Below are positions 8,201 to 16,028 of a DNA stretch of 42,040 nt, in pieces (position 1 is the first letter of the stretch; the number at the start of each line of letters is the position of its first letter). The notes below the pieces were generated by a model. It ran no database searches. It worked only from the letters and a program-made list of their open reading frames with translations, and was not told the DNA's origin. Source of the DNA: Eubacteriales bacterium (GTDB taxonomy: Bacteria > Bacillota > Clostridia > Christensenellales > MB2-83); the NCBI GenBank assembly GCA_018385275.1, contig JAHAZM010000059.1, forward strand, positions 1 to 42,040. Reading direction: 5' to 3'. The translations under genes and the position numbers were made by a program.

Positions 8201-8854
8201 TCAATTCCAGACCATATTTTTTCTATCAAAATACTTGCGTATTTCCCTGTTGTCGCGCCGGGCGCTGATCGCGTCGTAAAGAATGAAACCCGCGGCCAGC
8301 AGGAGCGCGGCGTTGAGCACGCCGGGAATGCACCAATGCTCCTCGCAGCTCCACGACGGGATCAGATAATTGACGTAAACGCGCACGGTGTCGCCTTCTT
8401 TGGGCACGTACTCGGCCAGTTTCGTGCCGAAACGGTACGAGCCTGTGTAGCGGGTTTCTCCGATCAGATATTCGTAGACGGCACGCCCCGCCCAGCCGCC
8501 GTCGCGCTGCTGAGACAGCCCCTCGACGCGGGCGACGCGAGCGGTCCCGGCTTTGCCGAGCAGCATGAACAGCGGTCCGGCCGCCGCCAGCACCAGCAGG
8601 ATCACGGCGACGACGGTCTTGATCCGGGCGCGCAGCAGGTTTTTCTTATGCAAAGCGGCGAGCTTTTCGAAGACGCGCAGATCGTCCTGCGTGACCTCGT
8701 CGCTCTCGGCGCGCAGTTTTTCCTCATCGTCGCGCGTCAGCACGTACGCTTCCTTTTCGGCGTCGTAGACCACCCGGTCGGCGTAGGCCTCGTTGTTGAT
8801 GAGGCGTTTTTCTTCGCTGTTGAGGGGTTTGACCTGTTCTCTGTCCAAATCCAT
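8201..8854 (-). CDS. Two-helix membrane protein, DUF3592-like
   Basis: 217 residues. A charged cytoplasmic N-terminus (about 1-75) precedes a transmembrane segment (about 78-100), an extracytoplasmic beta-rich domain (about 105-170) containing YEYLIGETRYTGSYRFG and GDTVRVYVNY, and a second membrane helix (about 178-197). The middle domain resembles DUF3592-type extracellular domains in order and spacing (GxxYxG... VxVYYxPxxP), a loose match. I choose the ATG at 8854 because GAAGGAGAG lies correctly before it; the in-frame ATG at 8869 has no ribosome site. Function unknown. First gene of the operon leading to pgcA. Confidence 0.75.
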   Translation of the reverse strand: MDLDREQVKPLNSEEKRLINNEAYADRVVYDAEKEAYVLTRDDEEKLRAESDEVTQDDLRVFEKLAALHKKNLLRARIKTVVAVILLVLAAAGPLFMLLGKAGTARVARVEGLSQQRDGGWAGRAVYEYLIGETRYTGSYRFGTKLAEYVPKEGDTVRVYVNYLIPSWSCEEHWCIPGVLNAALLLAAGFILYDAISARRDNREIRKYFDRKNMVWN

Positions 8855-8908
8855 GCGGCTCTCCTTCATAAAAACAAGCCTGTATTTCAGTTTATCCGCT
8901 TCGCCGTT

Positions 8909-8937
8909 ATTTTACCACGGTTTGATGAAACTTGCAA
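8909..8937 (-). promoter_or_regulatory. Promoter of the DUF3592-DUF1858-pgcA operon
   Basis: On the minus strand TTGCAA (8932-8937), a 17-bp spacer and TAAAAT (8909-8914), about 50 bases ahead of the first start codon. It is divergent from the promoter at 8961-8989. Confidence 0.7.
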
Positions 8938-8960
8938 CGGATTCTCAACGGGCGCGGGAT

Positions 8961-8989
8961 TTGACAAGAGGCGGATTGTATTGTATATT
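8961..8989 (+). promoter_or_regulatory. Promoter of the peptidase-like / TIM-ligase pair
   Basis: TTGACA (8961-8966), 17-bp spacer, TATATT (8984-8989), about 30 bases ahead of the GTG at 9020. Confidence 0.8.
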
Positions 8990-9019
8990 TATTTTACGCA
9001 AAAAAGGAAGGGACCCGCT

Positions 9020-9523
9020 GTGAGAGAACGCGAGATCATTATCAAAAAGCAACGCCGTCGGCCGTTTCCGTTTATCGCTCTGATCGCCGCGGTCGCGCTG
9101 GCCGCGCTGGCGGTTTTCAACGTCGTGCTGCTGACGCGGCAGCCGCCCCGTATCGGCCGGACGATCTATCTGACGGTCCGGGGAACGGCCCTGGCGCCGG
9201 ATTTCGCCGACGGAGACGTCGCCGTCGTGGATACGAGCGTGACGCCGGCCGTCGGAGACACGGCGCTGCTGAAGCTCGACGGCGCCTACGTGCTGGCGCG
9301 CATCGCGCGGATGGAAGCGGACGGACCCGTCGTCCGGCTGGAGGGCGCGGAACAAAGCGTTCCGGCTTCGGCCCTGGCCGGTACCGTCACGGGCCGCAAC
9401 GGTCCGGTCGCGTTTCTCACCTCGCCCGTCGTGTGCGTACTCGGCGCGATCGCGGCGGCGGCGCTCCTGTTTTACCTGTTCATCAGCGTGTTCGTCAAAT
9501 TGCGGCACGAACGGACGAGGTAA
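9020..9523 (+). CDS. Signal-peptidase-I-like membrane protein without catalytic serine
   Basis: 167 residues from a GTG start that has AGGAAGGGA 7-8 bases upstream. The layout is a basic N-terminus, a transmembrane helix (about 17-38), an extracytoplasmic domain (about 45-130) and a C-terminal helix (about 135-158) with a basic tail. The outer domain follows the SipW/archaeal-type signal peptidase order: GTALAP where family members have G-x-SM-x-P, then FADGDVAVVD, VGDTALLKL, ARIARM in place of HRI, and an AGTVTGR strand. Both the nucleophile Ser and the usual His/Lys partner appear replaced (Ala in both aligned positions), so proteolysis is unlikely. It is followed 27 bases later by the fusion gene. 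A non-enzymatic or regulatory role is inference. Confidence 0.6.
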   Translation: MREREIIIKKQRRRPFPFIALIAAVALAALAVFNVVLLTRQPPRIGRTIYLTVRGTALAPDFADGDVAVVDTSVTPAVGDTALLKLDGAYVLARIARMEADGPVVRLEGAEQSVPASALAGTVTGRNGPVAFLTSPVVCVLGAIAAAALLFYLFISVFVKLRHERTR

Positions 9524-9550
9524 GTCTTTTCCCGGGAAGGACGGTAGGTT

Positions 9551-12064
9551 ATGAAGATCAGTTTTTCGACTTTGGCGTGTCCGGCGTTCAGCTGGAGCGA
9601 CATTTATTCCATGGCCAAGGACCTGGGCTTCGACGGGATCGAAGTCCGGGGTCTGGGCGACGATATTTTCGCCGTCAACGCCGGGCCTTTTACCCCCGGC
9701 AAGATCGACGGCACGATCCGCAAGCTGCGCGAGCTGGGGCTCGAGATCCCGTGCCTGTCCAGCGGCGCCTGCGTCGGCGACCCGCGCGAACGCGAGCGCG
9801 TGCTGTATGAGACCGAGCAGTACATCCTGCTGGCGGAGAAGCTTTCCACGCCCTACATCCGCATCCTGGGCGACCGCGACCCCGCGCCGGAAGGGGAGAT
9901 CGACGACGATTACGTCGCCGGGATCCTGCGGCAGCTCGCGCCCCTGGCCGAGGCGCATCACGTGACGCTGCTCGTCGAAACAAACGGCGTTTACTGCGAC
10001 ACGGCGCGCTTGGCGCGCCTGCTCGACGCGATCGGCAGCCCGGCCGTGGCGGCGCTGTGGGACCTGCATCATCCGTACCGTTTCGGCGGAGAAAGCCCGG
10101 CCGACACGATCGCGCACCTCGGGGGACGGATCCGGTTCGTCCATATCAAGGACAGCGTGCTCGTCGACGGAAAGATCTCCTACCGGCTCATGGGCGAAGG
10201 CGATCTGCCGGCCGACGAGATGCTCTGCGCGCTGAGGGACAGCGGTTACGACGGCTACGTTTCGCTCGAATGGGTCAAGCGTTGGGCGCACGAGCTGTCC
10301 GACGCGGGCATCGTGTTTCCGCACTTTGCCCATTATATGGAGAAATACCGCTTCCGTCCGACCGGAGAGACGCCCTCCAACGAACGGGGCGAATATCTCT
10401 GGCCGAAAAACACGCTCGTCGACGCGACGTTCCCGTCGCTGCTCGACACGGTCTGCGCGCGCTTCGGAGACCGGTACGCGTTCCGCTACACGGAGCTCGA
10501 TTATACGCGGACGTACGCGCAATTCCGCGCCGACGTCGACCGTTTCGCGCGCGCGCTGATGGCTTTGGGCGTACGACGCGGCGACCACGTCGCGATCTGG
10601 GCGACCAACGTCCCGGCCTGGTATATCACGTTCTGGGCGACGACGAAAATCGGGGCCGTGCTCGTCACGGTCAATACCGCTTACAAGATCCACGAGGCGG
10701 AGTATCTGCTCCGGCAGTCGGACACGCACACGCTGGTCATGATCGACGGCTACAAGGACTGCGATTACGCCGACATCATCACGCGCCTCTGCCCCGAACT
10801 GGCCGACGGGCACACGCCTCTGCACAGCAAACGTCTGCCCGCCCTGCGCAACGTCGTCACGGTCGGGTTTTCCCTGCCCGGGTGCCTCACCTGGGAGGAG
10901 GCCAACGAACTGGCCGAAGAAACCGACGAGGCGGAGCTGGCGCGCGCCGCGCGCCGGATCGACAAAAACGACGTGTGCAATATGCAGTACACCTCCGGGA
11001 CGACGGGTTTTCCCAAAGGCGTAATGCTGACGCACTATAACGTGATCAACAACGGCAAAGCCATCGGCGACTGTATGGACCTGACCAACGGCGACCGCAT
11101 GATGATCCAGGTGCCGATGTTCCATTGCTTCGGCATGGTGCTGGCCATGACGGCCAGCGTCACGCACGGCGCGACGATGTGTCCCATCACGGCGTTTTCG
11201 CCGCGCAAAGGTCTGGCCTGCATCAACCGTGAAAAGATCACGGCGTTCCACGGCGTGCCGACGATGTTTATCGCCATGCTGGAGCACCCGGATTTCGCGA
11301 AAACGGATTTTTCGCATATGCGGACCGGCATCATGGCCGGCAGTCCCTGTCCGGTCAAGGTCATGCAGGAGGTCGTGGAAAAAATGCACATGACCGACAT
11401 TTGCATCACCTACGGGCAGACCGAGGCCTCGCCGGCCTGCACGATGAGCAAGACCGACGACAGCCTCGAAGTCCGCGTCAACACCGTCGGCGGACCGATT
11501 TTCGGCGTGGAGTGCCGCATCGGCGACCCGGAAACCGGCGCAACGCTGCCGGACAACGTGGACGGGGAGTTCCTCGCCCGGGGCTACAACATCATGAAGG
11601 GCTACTATAAAATGCCCGAGGCGACGGCCGCGGCCATCGACGAACAGGGCTGGCTCCATACCGGCGATCTGGCGCGGCGGCTGCCGGACGGGAATTTCAA
11701 GATCACGGGCCGCATCAAGGATATGATCATCCGCGGTGGAGAAAATATCTATCCCAAGGAGATCGAGGATTTTCTCTATACGCACCCGAAAATCAAGGAC
11801 GTGCAGGTCATCGGCGTGCCGGACAGTCAGTACGGCGAGGAAATCATGGCCTGCGTCATCCTGCGCGAGGGCGAAAGCGCGACCGAGGACGAGATCCGCG
11901 ACTACGTGCGCGCCTCCATGGCCAAGCACAAGGTGCCGCGCTACGTCGACTTCGTAACGGAGTTTCCCATGAACGCCGCGGGCAAGATCCTCAAGTATAA
12001 AATGCGCGAAGCCGCCGTCGAAAAACTGGGATTACACAACGCCGCCAACACCCCGACGGCCTGA
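9551..12064 (+). CDS. TIM-barrel (sugar isomerase/epimerase-like) - acyl-CoA synthetase fusion
   Basis: One uninterrupted 837-residue frame with two enzymes. Residues 1-275 form an AP-endonuclease-2-type TIM barrel as in sugar phosphate isomerases/epimerases: FDGIEVRG, LLVETNGVYCDTARL, ALWDLHHPYR, RFVHIKDS, and DGYVSLEW carry the expected metal-binding Glu/Asp/His/Glu residues. Residues about 285-837 form an adenylate-forming ligase: P-loop YTSGTTGFPKG near 480, YGQTEASP near 620, GDLARR, the hinge RIKDMIIRGGENIYPKEIE near 725, and the C-terminal catalytic lysine in GKILKYK near 810. The ligase half most resembles medium/long-chain fatty acyl-CoA synthetases and could charge CoA or ACP. Ribosome site GGAAGGACGG. 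A strong terminator follows. Pairing of the two activities is unusual; substrates are unknown. Confidence 0.9.
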   Translation: MKISFSTLACPAFSWSDIYSMAKDLGFDGIEVRGLGDDIFAVNAGPFTPGKIDGTIRKLRELGLEIPCLSSGACVGDPRERERVLYETEQYILLAEKLSTPYIRILGDRDPAPEGEIDDDYVAGILRQLAPLAEAHHVTLLVETNGVYCDTARLARLLDAIGSPAVAALWDLHHPYRFGGESPADTIAHLGGRIRFVHIKDSVLVDGKISYRLMGEGDLPADEMLCALRDSGYDGYVSLEWVKRWAHELSDAGIVFPHFAHYMEKYRFRPTGETPSNERGEYLWPKNTLVDATFPSLLDTVCARFGDRYAFRYTELDYTRTYAQFRADVDRFARALMALGVRRGDHVAIWATNVPAWYITFWATTKIGAVLVTVNTAYKIHEAEYLLRQSDTHTLVMIDGYKDCDYADIITRLCPELADGHTPLHSKRLPALRNVVTVGFSLPGCLTWEEANELAEETDEAELARAARRIDKNDVCNMQYTSGTTGFPKGVMLTHYNVINNGKAIGDCMDLTNGDRMMIQVPMFHCFGMVLAMTASVTHGATMCPITAFSPRKGLACINREKITAFHGVPTMFIAMLEHPDFAKTDFSHMRTGIMAGSPCPVKVMQEVVEKMHMTDICITYGQTEASPACTMSKTDDSLEVRVNTVGGPIFGVECRIGDPETGATLPDNVDGEFLARGYNIMKGYYKMPEATAAAIDEQGWLHTGDLARRLPDGNFKITGRIKDMIIRGGENIYPKEIEDFLYTHPKIKDVQVIGVPDSQYGEEIMACVILREGESATEDEIRDYVRASMAKHKVPRYVDFVTEFPMNAAGKILKYKMREAAVEKLGLHNAANTPTA

Positions 12065-12082
12065 CGGCGAAAAAACGAAACA

Positions 12083-12111
12083 AAAAAAGACTCCGGCGGA
12101 GTCTTTTTTTT
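12083..12111 (+). terminator. Terminator after the TIM-ligase fusion
   Basis: GACTCC (12089-12094) pairs GGAGTC (12098-12103) over a 3-base loop, followed by eight T. The A run before the stem would also let it act leftward. Confidence 0.9.
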
Positions 12112-12137
12112 GACGTCGGACGAAAGAGGATCACAAG

Positions 12138-12162
12138 AAAAAGCCGTCCGAAGACGGCTTTT
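12138..12162 (-). terminator. Terminator of surface protein gene A
   Basis: GCCGTC/GACGGC (12143-12148 with 12153-12158) over a CGAA tetraloop, flanked by A and T runs. It lies past the leftward stop at 12235, and the same hairpin is repeated after the second paralogue at 13831-13854. Confidence 0.8.
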
Positions 12163-12260
12163 CCCAAAGAAAAGAAAGGATTTTTCCTCAATCCGGCCGG
12201 TCAGGGACGGAACGAAGTGAAAAGAAATTGTCGATTATTTCTTCTTTTTGCCGAGAACGA
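12139..12260. repeat. Duplicated 3' untranslated region plus anchor codons, copy 1
   Basis: About 120 bases from the terminator hairpin to the first anchor codons are nearly the same here and at 13831-13952, with only scattered substitutions. This non-coding identity shows that genes A and B arose by duplication that included the terminator, or are kept alike by gene conversion. Confidence 0.85.
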
Positions 12261-13677
12261 CTATGACGACAACAGCGACGACCACCACAGCGGCCGCGAT
12301 CACGATCCACAGCCAGGGGAAGCTGCCGTTCTGCGCGGGCGCGTCGGTCGGGGCGTTCGTGGGAGCGTTCGTCGGGGCCTGCGTGGCCGGGGCCGGAGTC
12401 GGCGTGGGCGTGGGCACCGGAGTCGGCGTCGGCGTGGGGACCGGGGTCGGCGCGACCGCCGCGTCGGCGCTCATCAGGAACTCGCGGTTGAAGGTCTGTA
12501 CGCCGTGAGCGACGAGCTTGTCGCCGTCATCGAGACGGTCGTTGATCTGCAGACCGTACTCGATCAGTTTGTCGTAAACCGCCGCTACCGGCAGCGCGAT
12601 CTCGATGACCCATCCGTCGTCGGTTTTCGTCGTCGCGACGGTCGCCTCCGCGCCGGCGATATTGACGAAAACCGTGCCGTCGGCGTCGACGGAGATACGG
12701 TAACTCTTCTTGGCAACCGCCAGATAATGCTCGACCGCGTCGTTGGCCCAGCCGGCGCCTTCCACGACTTTGACGTAGCTGTCGCCGGTCACGACCGTGC
12801 AGAGATACAGATGATCGTCGTCATGGAGCATATACGTCGCCGCGTTGATCCGACTGTCGGTTTCCTTGTCCGCGCCGCCCTGAGCGTAGAACGCGGACCC
12901 CAGTCCGACGCGGGCGCTGCCGAGGTAAATATCGTCCAGGACGCCGTCGACGGTCGGGGTGCCGGCGTAAATCTTGGGAGTGTTGGGATCCGGCGGAGTG
13001 GCGTCGTTGGCCAGCACGATATCGCCGATCCAGAAATTCACGTCGTCACCCTGCGGATACAGAGAAATACCGGCCCATGGCATGTTCGCAAAATCGGCCG
13101 CAAATCCCTCGAAAACGCCGCCGACGGGATTCTCCATATTGACCGGGTCGCCGGGGCCGCGCTCAAAGACCGCGCCGCCCTCCCAGACGGCGGTCAGCGT
13201 CGAAGCGTAGATCCAGCCGTCAAAATCGTAGATCATGGGCTCATAGCTGCCGCTTAACTCTTCCTCGACGCTGCCGTCGAGATTGACCAGAATGAATTCC
13301 CTGGACAGAAGACCGGCCAGGCCTTTTTCGATATTCGTGTTGCCGAGCGAAACGAGCACCTTGGCTTCGCCCTCGAACTTGAGACGGAAGCCGATATAGT
13401 CGTAGTTCGTTATATCCTGAGCGCCCCAGTTATAGCGCAGGATATTGTTTTTGTTGCCGGAGTACGCAATGGCCTTTTTCCCGTCGAGCTCACCCTCGCT
13501 CACGTTATCGCTGCCGTACTCGCCGGTGTCGTACAGGACGTCCTGAATATCCGATACCGAGGACATGTCCAGTGCCGTGACCGTATCGAATTCGAGCTCA
13601 TCGGCCTGCGCGGTAACCATACACGCCAGCGCGGACACGAGCAGAATCAGAACGGTCAACCAAGATATTCTCTTCAT
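12235..13677 (-). CDS. Membrane-anchored surface protein with CBM9-like domain (paralogue A)
   Basis: 480 residues. A signal peptide (about 1-25) leads to an N-terminal beta-rich domain (about 26-230), then a carbohydrate-binding-module-9-like domain (about 235-405) recognised by TPTVDGVLDDIYLGSA, TYMLHDDDHLYLCTVV, DAVEHYLAV, YRISVDADG and GWVIEIALPV. A Pro/Thr/Ala repeat linker (about 408-448) and a C-terminal membrane helix ending in LGKKKK follow. It should sit outside the cell, held in the membrane, and bind glycan; the ligand is not shown. Ribosome site AGGAGGAGG before the ATG at 13677. It has its own promoter and terminator. Paralogues are at 13927-15363 and 18108-19562, sharing strongly the CBM9-like and anchor parts and diverging in the N-terminal domain. 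Confidence 0.88.
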   Translation of the reverse strand: MKRISWLTVLILLVSALACMVTAQADELEFDTVTALDMSSVSDIQDVLYDTGEYGSDNVSEGELDGKKAIAYSGNKNNILRYNWGAQDITNYDYIGFRLKFEGEAKVLVSLGNTNIEKGLAGLLSREFILVNLDGSVEEELSGSYEPMIYDFDGWIYASTLTAVWEGGAVFERGPGDPVNMENPVGGVFEGFAADFANMPWAGISLYPQGDDVNFWIGDIVLANDATPPDPNTPKIYAGTPTVDGVLDDIYLGSARVGLGSAFYAQGGADKETDSRINAATYMLHDDDHLYLCTVVTGDSYVKVVEGAGWANDAVEHYLAVAKKSYRISVDADGTVFVNIAGAEATVATTKTDDGWVIEIALPVAAVYDKLIEYGLQINDRLDDGDKLVAHGVQTFNREFLMSADAAVAPTPVPTPTPTPVPTPTPTPAPATQAPTNAPTNAPTDAPAQNGSFPWLWIVIAAAVVVVAVVVIVVLGKKKK

Positions 13678-13709
13678 GATTGATTCCTCCTCCTATGCTT
13701 TCTATTTTT

Positions 13710-13738
13710 ATGTTATCAAACCCGGGAACGGTTTTCAA
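13710..13738 (-). promoter_or_regulatory. Promoter of surface protein gene A
   Basis: Minus strand TTGAAA (13733-13738), 17-bp spacer, TAACAT (13710-13715), about 33 bases ahead of the start. The same layout precedes the other two CBM9-like paralogues. Confidence 0.65.
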
Positions 13739-13830
13739 GAAGAAATTTGTCTTGAAAATAGTAATTTTGTTCTGTTTGTTATACTTTTCCGGCACGCCAG
13801 CAAAAAGCCGGAAGCCTTTTATCACAGAGA

Positions 13831-13854
13831 AAAAGCCGTCCGAAGACGGCTTTT
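13831..13854 (-). terminator. Terminator of surface protein gene B
   Basis: GCCGTC/GACGGC (13835-13840 with 13845-13850) with a CGAA loop and A/T flanks; identical in stem and loop to the one at 12138-12162. Confidence 0.8.
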
Positions 13855-13952
13855 CCCAAAGAAAAGAAAGGAGTTTTCTTCAATCCGGCCGGTCAGGGAC
13901 GGATCGAAATGAAAAGGAATTGTCAATTACTTCTTCTTTTTGCCGAGAACCA
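13831..13952. repeat. Duplicated 3' untranslated region plus anchor codons, copy 2
   Basis: Second copy of the block at 12139-12260, covering the terminator, the spacer and the codons of the basic C-terminal tail of the neighbouring paralogue. Confidence 0.85.
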
Positions 13953-15363
13953 CTATGACAACGATAACGGCGACGACGACCACGGCCGCGATCACGATCC
14001 ACAGCCAGGTGAGGTTTCCGTCATTCGCAGCCGGAGCGGGCGTAGCCGTCGCGGGCGCGTCGGTCGGAGCGGTCGTCGGCGCGTCGGTCGGAGCCTGCGT
14101 GGCCGGGACCGGAGTCGCCGTGGGTTCCGGGGTCGCCGTCGGCGCGACAGCCGCATCGGCGCTCATCAGAAACTCGCGGTTGAACTCCTGTACGCCGTGG
14201 GCAACGAGCTTGTCGCCGTCATCAAGACGGTCGTTGACCTGCAGACCGTACTCAACCAGTTTGTCGTAAACCACCTCTACCGGCAGCGCGATTTCGATGA
14301 CCCAGCCGTTGTCCGACTTGGTCGTGGCGACCTGCGCTTCTATGCCGGAAGCGTTGGTGAATACCGTGCCGTCGGCGTCGACGGAGATGCGGTAATTCTT
14401 CTTGTTCACGGCCAGATAATGCTCGACCGCGTCGTTGACCCAGCTCGCGCCTTCGACGACTTTGACGTAGCTGTCGCCGGTGACGACCGTGCAGAGATAC
14501 AGATGATCGGCGTCATGGAGCATGTACGTCGCCGCGTCGATCTGGCTCTCGGTTTCTTTGTCCGCGCCGCCCTGGGCGTAGAACGCGCCGCCGACGCCGA
14601 TCCGGGCGCTGCCCAGATAAATGTCGTCAAGCACGCCGTCGACGGTGGGGGTGCCGGCGTAGATCTTGGGGGTGTTGGGATCCGGCGGAGTCGCGTCGTT
14701 GGCCAGCGCTACGTCGCCGAAATCGACCGTGCTGCTGCCGCCGGGCGTGACGAAGTGGATCGCGATCCAGCCGACGTGATCGCTGTCAAAATGCTGAGAC
14801 CAAGCGGGATCGATCTCCGTCATCGGAGATTCCATGTCCATACGTTCGCCGATGGCGCGCTCGGAAGAAGCGCCGCCCTGCCAGGTCAGGACAGTGGTGT
14901 TGATATAGATCCAGCCGTCGAAATCGAAAACGGTGGGAGAAATCGTGCCCATCAGTTCGTCTTCGATGCTGCCGTCGAGATTGACCAGCAGGAAGCTCGT
15001 GCTGAACAGACCGAGCATGTTCTGCTCATACAGGTTGCCGAACATCCCGAAGATCTGGGCCTCGCCCTCGAATTTGACGCGGATCGCCAGAAACTCGTAG
15101 TCCGTGATGTTGAGTCCTTCCGGATACCGGATCGTGTACGTGCAGCGTTCGCCCGTCTGATGCATGGCGCGCTCGCCGTCAAGCGTGCTCTCCGTCGCGC
15201 CGATCGCTTCGCCGTTGGCGAACGCGGTCGCGAAATCCGCCTCGGACATATCGAGAATGACGGTCCGGTCAAAAACGACTTCCGGATCGGCCTGAACCGT
15301 CAGCGGCAGAGCCAGCAGGGACAGAACCAACGCCAGCGCCATGATAAAGGAAATTTTCTTCAT
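13927..15363 (-). CDS. Membrane-anchored surface protein with CBM9-like domain (paralogue B)
   Basis: 478 residues with the same plan as paralogue A: signal peptide (about 1-25), variable N-terminal beta domain (about 26-235), CBM9-like domain (TPTVDGVLDDIYLG to the GLQVNDRLDDG region), a Pro/Thr/Ala linker of 4-residue APTD-type repeats, a Trp-Leu-Trp-led hydrophobic helix and a KKKK tail. The CBM9-like domain differs from paralogue A by only a few residues per line, whereas the N-terminal domain shares mainly the pattern INxxxYxFL(A/G)xRxKFEGEA and LVNLDGSxExEL. So the outer domain has diversified while the binding and anchor part is kept. Ribosome site AAGGAGGG before the ATG at 15363; promoter at 15392-15420. 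Confidence 0.88.
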   Translation of the reverse strand: MKKISFIMALALVLSLLALPLTVQADPEVVFDRTVILDMSEADFATAFANGEAIGATESTLDGERAMHQTGERCTYTIRYPEGLNITDYEFLAIRVKFEGEAQIFGMFGNLYEQNMLGLFSTSFLLVNLDGSIEDELMGTISPTVFDFDGWIYINTTVLTWQGGASSERAIGERMDMESPMTEIDPAWSQHFDSDHVGWIAIHFVTPGGSSTVDFGDVALANDATPPDPNTPKIYAGTPTVDGVLDDIYLGSARIGVGGAFYAQGGADKETESQIDAATYMLHDADHLYLCTVVTGDSYVKVVEGASWVNDAVEHYLAVNKKNYRISVDADGTVFTNASGIEAQVATTKSDNGWVIEIALPVEVVYDKLVEYGLQVNDRLDDGDKLVAHGVQEFNREFLMSADAAVAPTATPEPTATPVPATQAPTDAPTTAPTDAPATATPAPAANDGNLTWLWIVIAAVVVVAVIVVIVVLGKKKK

Positions 15364-15391
15364 AATAACCCTCCTTCAACTTACTAAATTT

Positions 15392-15420
15392 ATTTTAACA
15401 CAATACTTTTGTTAAATCAA
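15392..15420 (-). promoter_or_regulatory. Promoter of surface protein gene B
   Basis: Minus strand TTGATT (15415-15420), 17-bp spacer, TAAAAT (15392-15397), roughly 30 bases ahead of the start at 15363. Confidence 0.7.
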
Positions 15421-15471
15421 TAGAAAATCCTTCTTTAAAATAGCGTTTTTGTCCCGCTTGTCGCGATTTTT

Positions 15472-15485
15472 ACGGGAATTCCCGT
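15472..15485. promoter_or_regulatory. 14-bp palindrome in the divergent intergenic region
   Basis: ACGGGAATTCCCGT is a perfect inverted repeat between the leftward gene B promoter and the rightward MarR promoter. It lies about 38 bases ahead of the MarR -35. It could be a protein-binding site or chance; there is no U run on either side, so it is not a terminator. Confidence 0.35.
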
Positions 15486-15522
15486 CAGGATCCCGAAAAG
15501 GTCGAAAAAAAGCATAAAAATA

Positions 15523-15577
15523 TTGACAAAGAACGCAGAATGGGTCTATACTGAAATTACTTAAAATATTTTAAGTA
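15523..15577 (+). promoter_or_regulatory. Promoter and MarR-type operator of the SPT-like operon
   Basis: TTGACA (15523-15528), an 18-bp spacer and TATACT (15547-15552) form the promoter. Immediately after the -10 is the perfect 20-bp palindrome TACTTAAAATATTTTAAGTA (15558-15577), covering the expected transcription start. MarR proteins bind palindromes of this size at such positions, and the first gene encodes a MarR protein, so autorepression of the operon is the natural reading (inference). Confidence 0.82.
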
Positions 15578-15585
15578 TCGGGGGG

Positions 15586-16017
15586 ATGCCTTTGTTGACC
15601 GAAACCATTCAGAGTTTATATCAAAAGCTTCGTTTGCTCGGTTACCGTCGGCTGTTCGCCTCGGTGAGGGAGAAATCCGGCAGTCTGAGCGCGACGGAGG
15701 CGTTTTCCGCCGACGTGATCCATCTGATGGGACGGCCGACGATCTCGCAGTTCGCCGCTTTGCTCGGGATCTCCCAACCCAACGCCACCTACAAGGTCCA
15801 TCAACTGACCAAAAAGGGTTATTTACGGCGCGAGCGGCCCGCGGACCGGGACGGACGGGAGGTCGTACTCGTCACCTCGGAGAAATTCAGCCGCTATTTT
15901 GACGAAAAAACAGAGACCCTGGAACGGTACGTCGGAGAGCTAAAGGCGCGTTTTTCGGACGAAGAGCTCGCCGTCGCCGCCCGGGTGCTTCATACGCTCG
16001 ACGAGATCATACGATAA
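15586..16017 (+). CDS. MarR-family transcriptional regulator
   Basis: About 143 residues with the MarR winged-helix order: a dimerisation helix, the recognition region MGRPTISQFAALLGISQPNATYKVHQLTKKGYL (helix-turn-helix about residues 50-80), the wing RERPADRDGREVVLVTSE, and C-terminal dimer helices. It probably represses its own operon through the palindrome at 15558-15577. The exact start is uncertain: the ATG at 15586 has a G run directly against it, whereas TTG codons at 15592 or 15595 would be better spaced from that G run; the difference is two or three residues. It is followed 11 bases later by the alpha-oxoamine synthase. MarR relatives that sense acyl groups control fatty acid genes in other Firmicutes, which would fit the neighbours. 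Confidence 0.92.
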   Translation: MPLLTETIQSLYQKLRLLGYRRLFASVREKSGSLSATEAFSADVIHLMGRPTISQFAALLGISQPNATYKVHQLTKKGYLRRERPADRDGREVVLVTSEKFSRYFDEKTETLERYVGELKARFSDEELAVAARVLHTLDEIIR

Positions 16018-16028
16018 GGAGAAAAACT

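Noticed and set aside
12340-12460. 12-bp periodic repeats that look like a minisatellite or CRISPR-like array
   Set aside because: They encode the Pro/Thr/Ala linker of a surface protein; there are no spacers and the period is the codon pattern.
15472-15485. LexA (SOS) box in the divergent region before marR
   Set aside because: The palindrome ACGGGAATTCCCGT does not match the Gram-positive LexA consensus, and no SOS gene is adjacent.
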